This document shows positions 26,001-35,739 of a stretch of 64,000 nucleotides of DNA, one piece after another; within the stretch, counting starts at the first letter, position 1, and each line of letters opens with the position of its first letter. The DNA is from Methylobacterium durans (lineage in GTDB: Bacteria; Pseudomonadota; Alphaproteobacteria; Rhizobiales; Beijerinckiaceae). Made by a program: the position numbers and the translations under genes. The stretch is taken from positions 62,001-126,000 of the forward strand of contig NZ_CP029550.1 in NCBI RefSeq assembly GCF_003173715.1, written 5' to 3'. Below the pieces are notes generated by a model. That model was not told where the DNA came from. It ran no database searches and saw only the letters and a program-made list of their open reading frames with translations.

Positions 26001-26421
26001 TCACGAAGAGGTCCGGCCGCTCGCGGGCGAGGCGTCCGTCATTGGCCGTGTGATTGACGACGAGGTCCGTCATCACCCGCAGACCCGCGGCGCGGGCGGC
26101 CTCGCAGAAGCGGCGGATCTGCTCGTCGTCCGGCGTCCCGTCGAGGTCGCGCAGGCGCTCGTCGAGGGCATCGGTGTCGGCGACCGCGTAGAGGCTGCGT
26201 GAGCCGCCGGTCTGGTGGAAGGGGTTCAGGTAGATCCAGTCGAACCCGAGGCCGGCGATCCGCGGCAGCTCGCGGGTCCAGTCCGAGACCCGGCCGACGA
26301 GGAGCGGGAACAGGTTGTAGATCCGCGGCCCCTCCGCCCGCGGCGCGAGCCCGGCCGGCAGCGCGACGGCCTTCGCGCCGGTCGCCTTGTGGGTCCCCGT
26401 GGCTGTGGTCGGTGCGTTCAT
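23038..26421 (-). CDS. glgE: GH13 domain fused to GlgE maltosyltransferase
   Basis: 1127-residue protein with two GH13 modules. The C-terminal part (about 482-1127) is GlgE, alpha-1,4-glucan:maltose-1-phosphate maltosyltransferase, with its N-domain (VEADIFSDGHEIINA) and barrel: nucleophile Asp in IFRVDNPHTKP (about 853), Glu in FLAEAFTRPKMM (about 881), Asp in ANTPDINPYYL (about 938). The N-terminal part (about 35-470) is another complete-looking GH13 barrel: RIYNLFPLLVGRVSDW, Asp in GFRCDAAYKVP (about 201), Glu in FAAETLGC (about 232), Asp in ENHDMARL (about 285). Its reaction is unknown; glucan trimming or priming for GlgE is a guess. ATG 26421 was chosen for GAGGG seven bases upstream. 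Confidence 0.93.
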   Translation of the reverse strand: MNAPTTATGTHKATGAKAVALPAGLAPRAEGPRIYNLFPLLVGRVSDWTRELPRIAGLGFDWIYLNPFHQTGGSRSLYAVADTDALDERLRDLDGTPDDEQIRRFCEAARAAGLRVMTDLVVNHTANDGRLARERPDLFVKDETGGIASPYAVDPDDPTKRTVWGDLAELDYHSEHARGELTAIWDGYVARLQGLGVAGFRCDAAYKVPPDVWRGLIGGAKARDRACLFAAETLGCTFEEARATAGAGFDYLFNSFAWWDLKASWALEQYERLRTIAPSIAFPENHDMARLAADLPGEPDAVARELLNRYALAAFFSAGVLMPIGYEWGYRRALHVVDSHPGDRETETGLDISAGIAAINALRAELPAANVEGAQARISAPDAGFVALVRFDTGHPASARHAIIVLYNSGRRPVPVDAGALIARTGGQLGTFVDRTPQAEPIAFHPGSAIDLAPGELRILAADRAVVAALPSRGIPRGEGRVVIEAVSPEIDGGRSAVKRIVGENLQVEADIFSDGHEIINAAILSRPVGESAWRRDPMVFIDNDRWGGHFPLEQNGRYEFTIEAWRDGFSSWVRDTLKKRDAGIDVTLETIEGIAIVETAASLATGRDRERLGAVISALGAEETGSAAQLRLILEPETTKLIRRNAERVNASRYPVTMPVIADRLAARFSAWYEIFPRSQSGDPNRHGTFDDVIRRLPEIRELGFDVLYFTPIHPVGRTNRKGKNNTLKALDGDVGSVYAVGSEEGGHEAVHPDLGTFADFERLVAASHAYGMEIALDFAIQCSPDHPWIKDHPEWFEWRPDGTLKFAENPPKKYEDISNVHFYGGALPSLWIELRDIVMGWAERGVRIFRVDNPHTKPIPFWEWMIGEVNGRYPDVIFLAEAFTRPKMMKKLAKAGYQQSYTYFTWRNTKQELIDYALELAGEMGEYYRPNFFANTPDINPYYLQTSGRPGFIVRATLAATLSSVYGIYNGFELCEAAPYPGKEEYLNSEKYELKAWDYDRPGNIREHIVKLNRIRRDNPALWDFRNVVFTGAFNDQIIAYAKMSPEGDNCIFVMVNLDPKNRQECTYEVPLWLFGQGDHGAVAVEDLLQGYTFELYGKSHRIALDPAERSCLIWRLSLPRRVAE

Positions 26422-26556
26422 GCTGCCCTCGGCCTGCTCGTCTGTCTCGTTGCGTCCGGTGTCGGCGACCACCCCGATCGGGGGCATCGTCCGCCTGCGC
26501 GGACCCGGTGCGGGGTGCGAGCGTCCCGGACGGGTCCGGTCCCTCACCCCGACCCA

Positions 26557-26570
26557 CTCCCGAACGGGAG
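26557..26570. repeat. REP-like palindrome
   Basis: The 14-base palindrome ctcccgaacgggag lies in the gap between the malQ-treY stop and the glgE start. A near-identical core, cccgaacggg, recurs at 31593-31602 and a related hairpin at about 858-874. All three are intergenic, as expected of dispersed REP-type elements; they could also act as weak terminators or mRNA stabilisers. Confidence 0.5.
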
Positions 26571-26621
26571 AAGGTCCTGTCGCGATGCCCGTGCCCGATG
26601 CGGCACGGCATCGTGCCTCGT

Positions 26622-29600
26622 CTAAGCCACGCGCCGCAGCACGGCGCAGGGCAGGTGCGCGAACAGGCGCCCGAGATCCAGCCGGCCGCCCTCGTGGCGC
26701 TCGCCCGTCAGCAGATCCTGCCAGCCGCCGCTGCCCGGCGCGTCGAGTCCGGTGCCGGCGAACGCCTCGGCGGTCCACGCTCCCTCGCCGATCAGGCGCG
26801 AGACGAGGCGGGGCACAGCCACGAGGAGGTCGCCCGGACCCGTCGTGCCATCGGAACGTGCGAAGGCGACGACATGATCCGCGCGGGCTCCGCTCACTGC
26901 GACGGGCTCGTAGCCGGCCTCGGCGTAGAAGCCCGCCCGCTCGGCCCTGTCGCGCAGGAGGCCGGCCAGGACGGTCTGCTTCACCTGCCCGTCCTGCCAG
27001 TGCGGCAGGAGCTCGGCGGCGGGCCGTCCCCCTCCAGCGCCCGGGCCAGACCCGCATAGTCGACGGGCCGGCGGTTGTCGGGATCGACGAAGGAGAAGTC
27101 CCAGAATTCCGTACCCTGGTAGGTGTCGGGCAGGCCCGGCAGGGTCGCCTTGAGGACGGTGCGACCGAGGCTCGCGATCATGCCGAGATGGGCGAGGCGC
27201 CGGGCGAAGGGGCGCAGCTTCGCGAGGAAGGCCGAGCCCGGCGCGACGATCGCCTCGAACAGGGCGCGCACCGCCCCCTCGTAGGCCTCGTCGACGTTGA
27301 CCCAGCTCGACCGGCGCTTGCCCTCCCGCATCGCCTTCTCGGAATAGGCAATCAGGCGCTTGCGGAAATCCTCGATCCCGCCAGCGTCGTCGCCCTCCAG
27401 AAGTTCGAGGGGCCAGGCGCCGAGGATCGCCTGCAGGAACATCCACTGGTCGTTCGCGTCGGGTGCAGGCTCGTCATCGAGGCTGCCGAGATGGGGACCG
27501 GCGGTCTCGCGCCAGATGTCCCAGGCGCGCGCCCAATCCTCCGGCATCTCCGACAGCGCGAGGAGTCGCGTGCGGGCATCCTCGCCGCGCTTCGTGTCGT
27601 GGGTCGCCGTGGTGATCATGGCATTCGGCCAGTCGCGGGCCCGCGCCGCCTGGAGCGCGTGGAAATGCTCCGTGGCGATCCCGTACTCGCCCGGATCGCC
27701 ACCGACCTCATTCAGTCCCAGCAGCATGGCGTAGCGGTAGAAGAGCGTGTCCTCCAGGCTCTTGGCCATCACCGCCCGGTGAGCTGCTGGAAGCGGCGGC
27801 GGAAGCGCAGCACGACCCGCGGGTCCGGCCGGCCCGGTCCCGCCGTGTCGACTCGCCCGAGCAGGGCGGTGGCGGCGAAATCGTGCACCGATCGGTCGGG
27901 CAACGCGCTCCAGCGCTTGGCCTTGGCGACCGCCCCTTCGATCAGACGAATATCCTCCGGCTCCACGTCGCTCTCGTCGAGGTCGGGCGGCAGATAGCTG
28001 CGGTAGGTGGGAAAGCGCGCGATGATCTCGATGAGCGCCCGGCGGATCGCGTTGAGGGAGAAGTCGCGGGTGCGCCGGTCGGAATCGGCGATCTCCTTGA
28101 GGTCGGCGGTCAGCACCTCCAGCTCGCTCGCGAAGCTGATCTCCAGGATCTCGGACTTGGCGGCGCGGAGCTGGAAACCGTAGGGCTCGTCGAAGCCCGT
28201 CGCCCATTCGTAGAGGCGCTTGATCTTCGTGCGCTTCTCCCTGTCGACGAGGATACCGTCGAGCTGGTTCAGCACGTCGTAGCCGGTGGTTCCGGCGACC
28301 GGCCACGGCCGCAGCCGCTCTCCAGGCTCCAGGATCTTCTCCACCACCACATAGAATCCGGGGCCGACGGCCGCCTGTAACGCCCTTGCGTAGCCGAGCG
28401 GATCCGCGAGCCCGTCGATATGGTCGATGCGCAGGCCGTCGATCCGGCCCTCGCGGACGTGGCGGAAGATGGTCTCGTGCGAGCGGTGGAAGATGTCCGT
28501 CTTCTCGACGCGGAGGCCCGCGAGCGAGTTCACGTCGAAGAAGCGCCGGTAGTTGATGTCGCTGGATGCCACTCGCCAATGAGCGAGGCGGTACGCTTGG
28601 CTCTCCAGAAGCCGGTGCAGCGGCCCGAAGCTCTCCGGATGGCCCTTGAAGCCGTTGAGGAGCTTGAGGGTGCGCTCCACCGCGTCGCGGATGGCGGGGA
28701 GCCCTGGACCAGCATCGCGAGGCTCTGCTTCAGCCCCTCCGCCTCCTCCGGGAAGGCGAGGCGGCGCTCGCGCGCGGTCTCCTCCCCCATCGTGCGCAGC
28801 CGCTCGGAGATGGTGAGCAATTCGCCCGAGGCGTCGTCGCCGACCTCGCCGAGCGCCGCGAGCACCCGGTTGAGTATCGTCGGGTAGTTGAGCGGGCGGA
28901 TCGGGAACTGGTGCTCGTAGTGCCAGACGCTGAAGGCGCCGGCCGTCGCGTCGAACTTCAGCTCCAGCGTCCCTTGCTCCAGGGCCTCGCCGTAGCGGTC
29001 GCCGAGGAAGGGAATGACGAGGTTGCGGTTCGCACCCTGCCGCTCCCAATCGATGTCGAAGGCGTGCGCGAAGGGCGAGAGCGGGCCCCATTCGAGCACC
29101 GAGAGCCACCACGGATTGTCCGCGCCGCCGACGCCCATGTGGTTCGGCACGATGTCGATGAGGAGCTTCAACCCGTTGGCACGGAGCACGTCGGACAGGC
29201 GCACGAAGCCCGTCTCGCCGCCGAGTTCCGGGTTGATCGCACCGTGATCGACGATGTCGTAGCCGTGGGTCGAGCCGGGCCGGGCCTTCTGAAGCGGCGA
29301 GGCGTAGACGTGGCTGATGCCGAGCCGAGCCAGGTAGGGGACGATTGCCTCGGCCTCCGCGAAGGTGAAGTCTTTGTGGAACTGCAGGCGGTAGGTCGCC
29401 CGCGGCGGCTCGGAAGCGAGACGCGCGGCGCCGGAGCGCGGCCCGCGATCCTCCGCCGAGAGGGCGGCTGCGAGCTTGGCCAGAGGGCCACCGGGGGCAG
29501 CGATCGAATCGAGGTCGCGGTCGAGCTTGCGCCGCCAATTCGGGTAGCCCTCTGTCGATCCGGGCACGTTCGCCTGGCTCAATTCTGAGACCACGTCCTC

Positions 29601-31529
29601 GTACTGCACGGCCGTCAGCATGGCGGGCGCGCGGGCGAGGTAGCGGGCGGCAGCCTCGAAGGGCGCGGCCTCCGGCGGATCGTAGGAGGGCAGGAGCTGC
29701 TCGCCGGCCAGCGCCTCGGTGAGGCGGGCGCGCTCGCTCACCCGCTCACCGCGCTCGGCATCGGCCCGGTCGGAATCGTAGAGGCCGAGCGACTGACGGG
29801 TGTCGGTGTCGACGCCGCGCCACCAGCCGACGAAGGTCGGCAGATCGTGGGTGGTGATCGCGGTAAGCGCGTCGCGCGGGTAGGCGTCCGGCGCCTTGAA
29901 GCCGCCCCCGTGCTCGCGCTCGAAGGCGAGGATGCGGTAGCTCAGGATACCCGCCTGCATCAGCGCGTCGGAGAACCCTTCCGGCGCCGTGCCGAGATCC
30001 TCGGCGATGACGAGGCACTTGTTGCGATGGCTCTCAAGCCGCAGGACCGCGAGCATCGGCTCGAACGGCATCGCGACGTAGGCGCCCTCGCGCGCGCTCC
30101 CAGTCAGAGGGATCAGGTAGAGCCGGGCGAGCTGGAAGGCGTGGTCAATGCGGATCGCGCCGGCGTGGCGCATGTTCGCCCGCACCAGCGCCCGGAAGGC
30201 CGCGAGCCCATCGCGCTCCATCTCCAGCGGGTCGAAGGCCGGCAGGCCCCAATCCTGGCCCTTCGGCGCGAGAAGGTCCGGCGGCGCACCGATCGAGACG
30301 CGGTTGGCGAACCGCTCGGGATGCGACCAGACCTCCGAACCGCCACGGTCGGCGCCGACCGCGAGGTCACGGTAGAGGCCGATGCGCATGCCGGCCTTGA
30401 GGGCCGCGTCGGACGCCTCCTCCAATTGCCGGTCGGCGAGGTACTGCAGCCAGGCATGGTAGGCGACCGCGTCGGCCTGCGTCTCCGCGAAGGCGCGCAC
30501 GGCATCGGTCCCGGCCCGGCGATACGCTTCCGGCCAGTCGCCGAGCCAGTGGGCGCCCTGCTCCCGGAAATGCTCGGACAGGGCCTCGAATAGGGCGTGC
30601 GAGCGCAGATCCTCGCCCCCCTCCTCCCGGAAGGCGTCGTAGGCCGGATCGGTCCCGGCGCGGGCCGGCGAATCCGCCCACACCGCGCGGAGCACGGGCG
30701 ACAGCACCTCCCAGACCCCCGCATGGTCCACGAGGGCGGCGTCCCGCAGGGCCTCGACGCGCTTGCCCTGCTCGGCGAGGAGAGTCTCGGCGCGCGAGCC
30801 CTTGAAGCCCGGCAGCGCGCCGGGCTCGATAAACAGCGTCTCCAGGAACAGGCGCGAGGAGGGCGAGTAGGGCGAGATCTTGGTCCGGTCGCTCTCGAAC
30901 AGGGCGTGGACCGGGCTCAGGCCCAGGAACGAGGCACCCCGCAGGCCCGCATCGCTCGCGGCGCGGCCCGCGTCGGTGTAGGTGCCGATGCCGAGATTGC
31001 CGACCGAGCGCAGGCCGTAGAGCTGTGCGGCGAGGCCCCAGTCGCGGGCGCCCTCGTCGGCGTAGGCGCGCGGGCGCCAGCAGCGCTGGGGCGCCGCGAT
31101 GACCCAGGATTCGGCGCTCCGCTCCCCGAGCGTCACGGCAAGGTGGTGATAGCCGGGCGTCAGGGGCGGCAATTCCAGGGCGGGATCGGTCCCGCCGAGC
31201 GTCACGCGACCCTCGCGCGCCTGCCCCCGCTCGTCGACGAGGCGCCAGACGAGCGTCCCTTCGACGGGCGTCCCCTCCCCCGCATGCACGGGAACCCGGT
31301 GGCCGCGACGCGCCTCGACGGGCAGGAGCGGCGGGATCAGGCCCCGGCGCAGGGCTTCGACGCGGCGCAGGCTTTCGGCGACCTCCGCCTGGTCACCGAC
31401 GGCGAAGCCGAGGGCGTCGAGCAGACCGGCACGGGCCTCGAGCGGCGTCGCGACCCGCTGCCCGAAAGCATCCGTATAGCCCGCCGCGACGCCGACGAGG
31501 TCTGCGAGCCGTTCGAGATTGCCGGTCAC
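26622..31529 (-). CDS. treY: 4-alpha-glucanotransferase / malto-oligosyltrehalose synthase fusion (three frameshifts)
   Basis: About 1636 residues once three single-base losses are restored. Residues 1-690 are a MalQ-type GH77 amylomaltase: Asp in AIRIDHAFQLARL (about 460), Glu in LVIAEDLGTAPEGF (about 509), Asp in TTHDLPTFVGWW (about 560). Residues about 705-1636 are TreY, which turns the reducing end of maltodextrin into a trehalosyl end: TYRLQFHKDF, Asp in GLRIDHIDGL (about 1034), Glu in VVVEKILEPGE (about 1063), Asp in ATHDTKRGED (about 1311). The join between the enzymes lies inside one unbroken 999-codon frame, so the fusion is seen directly. Breaks are at the G/C runs at 28696-28699, 27775-27777 and 27021-27023. 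Confidence 0.92.
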
Positions 31530-31589
31530 GGGGTCAGGTCCATGTCGAGAAACGGAAGGTCGGACGTGGCGTCGAGTGCGGGAACCGCC

Positions 31590-31604
31590 TCCCCCGAACG
31601 GGAG
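31590..31604. repeat. REP-like palindrome
   Basis: Second copy of the cccgaacggg palindrome, extended to tcccccgaacgggag, in the 118-base gap between the treZ stop and the malQ-treY start. It has the same core as the copy at 26557-26570. Confidence 0.45.
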
Positions 31605-31647
31605 AGGGCAACCGTGCGGTCCTCAGCGGCGAAGATGCTCCGCCCCC

Positions 31648-33450
31648 TCACGCGGCACTCTCGCTCAGAAAGAGGCCGGTCCAGCCGGGCAGCTGTCCGC
31701 TCCGGTCCGGGGCGTTCGTCCAGAATACGCGCCCGCCCGCGAGCTCGGACGCGAAGGGCTCCGAGCCGACATTGGCGACGAAGCGGTAGCTGCCGCCGGC
31801 GAAGCGCCAGGTGCAGTCCACCACATCGGGTCGCGGCAGGGTCGCGGTCGCGCCGCGGTAGCGGGTCTTCGTCAGCGGCACCACGATCTCGCGGCGCAGG
31901 GCGAGGAGGCGCGTCGTGTCGGCCAGAACCTCGCGGTGGGGCGAGCGCTCGCGCTCGGACCAGTCGAGCTTCGAATCCGTGAAGGTCTTCGCCTCGGTCG
32001 GGTCCGGGATCACGGAGGTGTCGTCGGCGAAGGCCGCGAAGCTCTTGAACTCGCGCCGCCTGCCCTCGCGAACGGCCCGGTTCAGGTCTTCGTCCGGCGC
32101 GAAATCGACGAAGAACAGGAACGGCGTCGAGGCCGACCATTCCTCGCCCATCCAGAGCATTGGGATCTGCGGCGCCAGCAGGAACCCGGCGCGGGCGAGG
32201 GCGAGCCTGCCCTGGTCGGCGAGCTCGCTCAGGCGCTCGCCGAGGGCGCGGTTGCCGACCTGATCGTGGTTTTGCAGGAAGGTGACGAAGGCCGAGGGCG
32301 GCAGGTGTCCCGAGGGCTCGCCGCGCGGGTGGTTGTCGAGGGTCCTGAAGGGCTCTCCCTGATAGGCGAAGCCCTCGGACAGGCAGCGGGCGAGGTGCTC
32401 GACGGGCCGGTCGCTGAAGCTCGCGTAGTAGCCCGCGTCCTCGCCCGTCAGCAGCACGTGCCAGCAATGGTGGAGATCGTCCGCCCATTGCGCACTGTGC
32501 TGGCGAGGCGTGCCGGCGTCGTCGCGTTCCAGCCAGCGCGCCTGGTTCGCCTCGTTCTCGAGGATGAGGTGGACGTTGCGGTTCGGCAGCCGCTCGCGCA
32601 CGGTTTCTCCGAGTTCGGCCAGGAAATGGCGCTCGGAATCGTCGAGGATCGCGTGGACCGCGTCGAAACGCAGGCCGTCGAAATGATACTCCTCCAGCCA
32701 GTAGAGGGCGTTCTGGAGGAAGTACTGGCGCACGACGTGGCCGCTCTCGGCGCCGTCGAAGTTGATGCCCGCTCCCCAGGGCGTCTGGTGCCGTTCCGTG
32801 AAGAAGGTCTTTGCGTAGGCGTGCAGGTAGTTCCCGGCCGGGCCGAAATGATTGTAGACGGCGTCGAGGAAGACCATCAGCCCGAGGGCGTGCGCCCGGT
32901 CGATCAGGCGCTTCAGATCCTCGGGCCGGCCGTAGGCGGCGTCAGGCGCGTAGGGGAGCACCCCATCGTAGCCCCAGTTGCGGCTGCCCTTGAAGTCGGC
33001 GACCGGCAGAAGCTCGATCGCGGTGACGCCGAGATCCCGCAGATCCTCCAGGCGCTTCTCCAGGCCCGCATAGGTGCCCTCCGGCGTCGCGGTCCCGACA
33101 TGCAGCTCGTAGATCACGGCCTCCTCGAAGGGGCGGCCGGTCCAGGCGCTGTCCGTCCAGGAGAAGCTGTTCGGGTCGATCACCTCGCTGAGGCCGGAGA
33201 CGTCGTCGGGCTGGAAGCGCGAGGCCGGGTCCGGCACGACGAGGTCGTTGTCTATGCGGAAGCCGTAGCGGGTCCCGGCCTTGGCGCCCTGGGCGGTCGC
33301 CTCGTGCCAGCCATCCTCCGAGGCGGGGAAGGCGTGTTCGGCCCCGTCGGCCACGAGGACGACGTCCTGCGCGGTGGGCGCCCAGAGGCGGAAGCGCACG
33401 CCGTCCGGAACGATCTCGCTGCCAAAGGCCATCGTGTGGGCGCGCCGCAT
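31648..33450 (-). CDS. treZ: malto-oligosyltrehalose trehalohydrolase
   Basis: GH13 enzyme that cuts trehalose from the trehalosyl end made by TreY; 600 residues, usual family length. A CBM48-like N-domain (VRFRLWAPTAQDVVLV) precedes VIYELHVGTATPEGT. The barrel has Asp in GLRFDAVHAI (about 262), Glu in LILENEANQARW (about 297) and Asp in FLQNHDQVGNRALG (about 394). ATG 33450 was chosen over a longer open frame because the family begins near MRRAHTMAFG; an in-frame ATG six codons later is equally possible. It sits between glgX and malQ-treY in the leftward operon. The frame is intact, unlike those of its neighbours. Confidence 0.96.
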   Translation of the reverse strand: MRRAHTMAFGSEIVPDGVRFRLWAPTAQDVVLVADGAEHAFPASEDGWHEATAQGAKAGTRYGFRIDNDLVVPDPASRFQPDDVSGLSEVIDPNSFSWTDSAWTGRPFEEAVIYELHVGTATPEGTYAGLEKRLEDLRDLGVTAIELLPVADFKGSRNWGYDGVLPYAPDAAYGRPEDLKRLIDRAHALGLMVFLDAVYNHFGPAGNYLHAYAKTFFTERHQTPWGAGINFDGAESGHVVRQYFLQNALYWLEEYHFDGLRFDAVHAILDDSERHFLAELGETVRERLPNRNVHLILENEANQARWLERDDAGTPRQHSAQWADDLHHCWHVLLTGEDAGYYASFSDRPVEHLARCLSEGFAYQGEPFRTLDNHPRGEPSGHLPPSAFVTFLQNHDQVGNRALGERLSELADQGRLALARAGFLLAPQIPMLWMGEEWSASTPFLFFVDFAPDEDLNRAVREGRRREFKSFAAFADDTSVIPDPTEAKTFTDSKLDWSERERSPHREVLADTTRLLALRREIVVPLTKTRYRGATATLPRPDVVDCTWRFAGGSYRFVANVGSEPFASELAGGRVFWTNAPDRSGQLPGWTGLFLSESAA

Positions 33451-33602
33451 CAGGCCACCATCCTCGTCTGTCGCAATTGAGCTGGCGTGTCGGGCTCCGC
33501 CTCCCTGAGAAGCTTGCCCCCGTCGGTCTGGTTCCCCGCACCGCAACTAAGGCGACGGCAGCGCCCGACAACCGGCGCCCGCCGGGACGCGGCCCTAAAA
33601 TC

Positions 33603-35704
33603 TCACGGGCGGCCGGCGCCCGGAGGTTCGGTGCGGTGAGGACGAGGAGGGAGCGGGCGGGCAGGTTGACCCGGGCCTCCTCGCGGTAGGCGTCGGATCT
33701 TCGCGGGATCGCGCCCGTCGGCGATGCCGTGTCGAAGACGGGCGTCCAGGGCCCGCCGATCGCCGGGCCGAGGCGAAACGCGCACGAGGCTTCGGACCCG
33801 TTGACGAGGACGAGCAGGCGGTCGCCGTGCGCGTGGTCGTTGCCGATCTGCATGCCGAAGGCTTGACGGTCCGCGTCGCCCCAATCCTCGGCGCCCATCT
33901 CCTCGCCGTCCGGGGCCAGCCAGTGGACGTCGCGCAGGGGCTCGTCCGGGACGAGGCGGGCACCGTCGAGGAAGCTGCGGCGGCGCAGGGCCGGCTGCCC
34001 GCGCCGCAGCCGCGTCAGGTTCGCGACGAAGGCGGCGAGATCCGGATCGGGATCCCGCGTCCAGTCCATCCAGCTCACCGGGTTGTCCTGGCAATAGGCG
34101 TTGTTGTTGCCGGCCTGCGTGCGTCCGCGCTCGTCGCCCATCAGCAGCATCGGCACGCCCTGCGCGAGGAAGATCGTCGCCAGCATGTTGCGCACCTGCC
34201 GGGCGCGCAGGGCCAGGATCTCGGGATCCTCCGTCTGTCCCTCGACGCCGTAATTGCGCGAGACGTTGTGGCCGTGGCCGTCGCGGTTCTCCTCGCCGTT
34301 GCCCTCGTTGTGCTTCTCCTCGTAGGCCACGACGTCGGCGAGCGTGTAGCCGTCGTGGCTCGCCGCGAAGTTGATGCTGGCCAGCGGCGAGCGGCCGGAG
34401 GGCGCGAAGATCTCCCGCGAGCCCGCGAGCCCCTGCGTGAGCTTCGGCAACTCGCCGCGGTCGCCCCGCCAGAAGCCGCGCACGCTGTCGCGGAACTGGT
34501 CGTTCCACTCGCTCCAGCCCGGGGATAGCCGCCGAGCTGGTAGCCGCCCATGCCGATGTCCCAGGGCTCGGCAATGAGCTTGACGCGGCCAGCACCGGGT
34601 CCTGCGCGGCGGCCTGGAAGAAGGCGGCGCGGGGGGAGAAATCGTGCGGCGCGCGGCCGAGCGACGAGGCGAGGTCGAAGCGGAAGCCCGCGACGCCGTA
34701 GGCGGTCACCCAGTGGCGCAGCGAATCCAGCACGAGTTGCATCACGCGGGGATGCGCCACGTCGAAGGTGTTGCCGCAGCCGGTGCAGTCGATCTCCCGG
34801 CGCGGATCCTCCGGATTCAACTTGTAATAGCTCGCGTTGTCGATGCCCCGGAATGACAGCGTCGGGCCGGTGTGGTCTGCCTCCGCCGTGTGGTTGTAGA
34901 CAACGTCGAGGATGGTCTCGATGCCGGCCGCGTTCAGCTCCCGGATGGCGGCCTTCAGCCCTGGAATGCCGGGCTCGCCGAGGTAGCGCGGGTCGGGCGC
35001 GAAATAGTTGAGCGGCGAGTAGCCCCAGAAATTGACGAGGCCGCGCTCGACCAGGAAGCGGTCGTCGGCGAAGGCCTGGATCGGCAGCAATTCGAGCGCG
35101 GTGACGCCGAGCTTCCACAGGTGCTCGATGATGGCGGGGTGCGCGAGCGCCGCGTAGGTGCCCCGCTCGGTCTCCGGCACATCCGGATGGGTCATCGTCA
35201 GCGCCTTGACGTGCGCCTCGTAGATCACCGTCTCGGAGAGGGGCCGGCGCACCGGCTGAAGCGCGAGGTCCGGCACCTCGGGAGCCGTCACCACGCCCTT
35301 CGGCATGTGGAGTGCGCTGTCGCGACGGTCGATCTGGTCGGGCCGCTGCAGGCCGCGGCGATGCCCGTAGAGGGAATCATGCCAGTGGATGCGGCCCGCG
35401 ATCTCCCGCGCGTAGGGGTCGAGGACGAGCTTGGCCGCGTTGAAGCGGTGTCCGTTCGCCGGATCCCAGGGCCGTGGACGCGGTAGCCGTAAAGCTGGCC
35501 CGGCAGGATGCCGCGCAGGTACCCGTGCCAGACGTCGTCCGTGCGGCAGGGCAGCCGGATCGTGCGCGTCTCGTGCCGCTCATGCGGCTCGAACAGGCAG
35601 AGGTCGACGGCGGTGGCGTGCTCGGAGAACAGCGCGAAATTGACGCCGCGGCCGTCGAAATGCGCTCCGAGGGGAGCCGGCACGCCGTCGTCGAGGCCGA
35701 TCAT
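33603..35704 (-). CDS. glgX: glycogen debranching enzyme (four frameshifts)
   Basis: GH13_11 isoamylase-type enzyme that removes alpha-1,6 branches from limit glycogen; about 700 residues after repair. The start [20 protein letters not shown] is typical. The barrel has Asp in [13 protein letters not shown] (about 341), Glu in [14 protein letters not shown] (about 378) and Asp in [12 protein letters not shown] (about 450), followed by [12 protein letters not shown]. One base appears lost at each of 35469-35471, about 34587-34588, 34521-34524 and about 33625; the last places the stop at 33603, giving an end of [14 protein letters not shown]. Without that shift the frame would run on into treZ, which is implausible. 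Confidence 0.9.
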
Positions 35705-35739
35705 CGGGCGTGCTCAGGCAGCCGGCGGCGTGCGCGAGG

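Noticed and set aside
32942..34483. Long frame joining the glgX end to treZ sequence out of frame
   Set aside because: After the glgX end the translation is arginine-rich and overlaps treZ in a different frame; a lost base near 33625 with a stop at 33603 is simpler.
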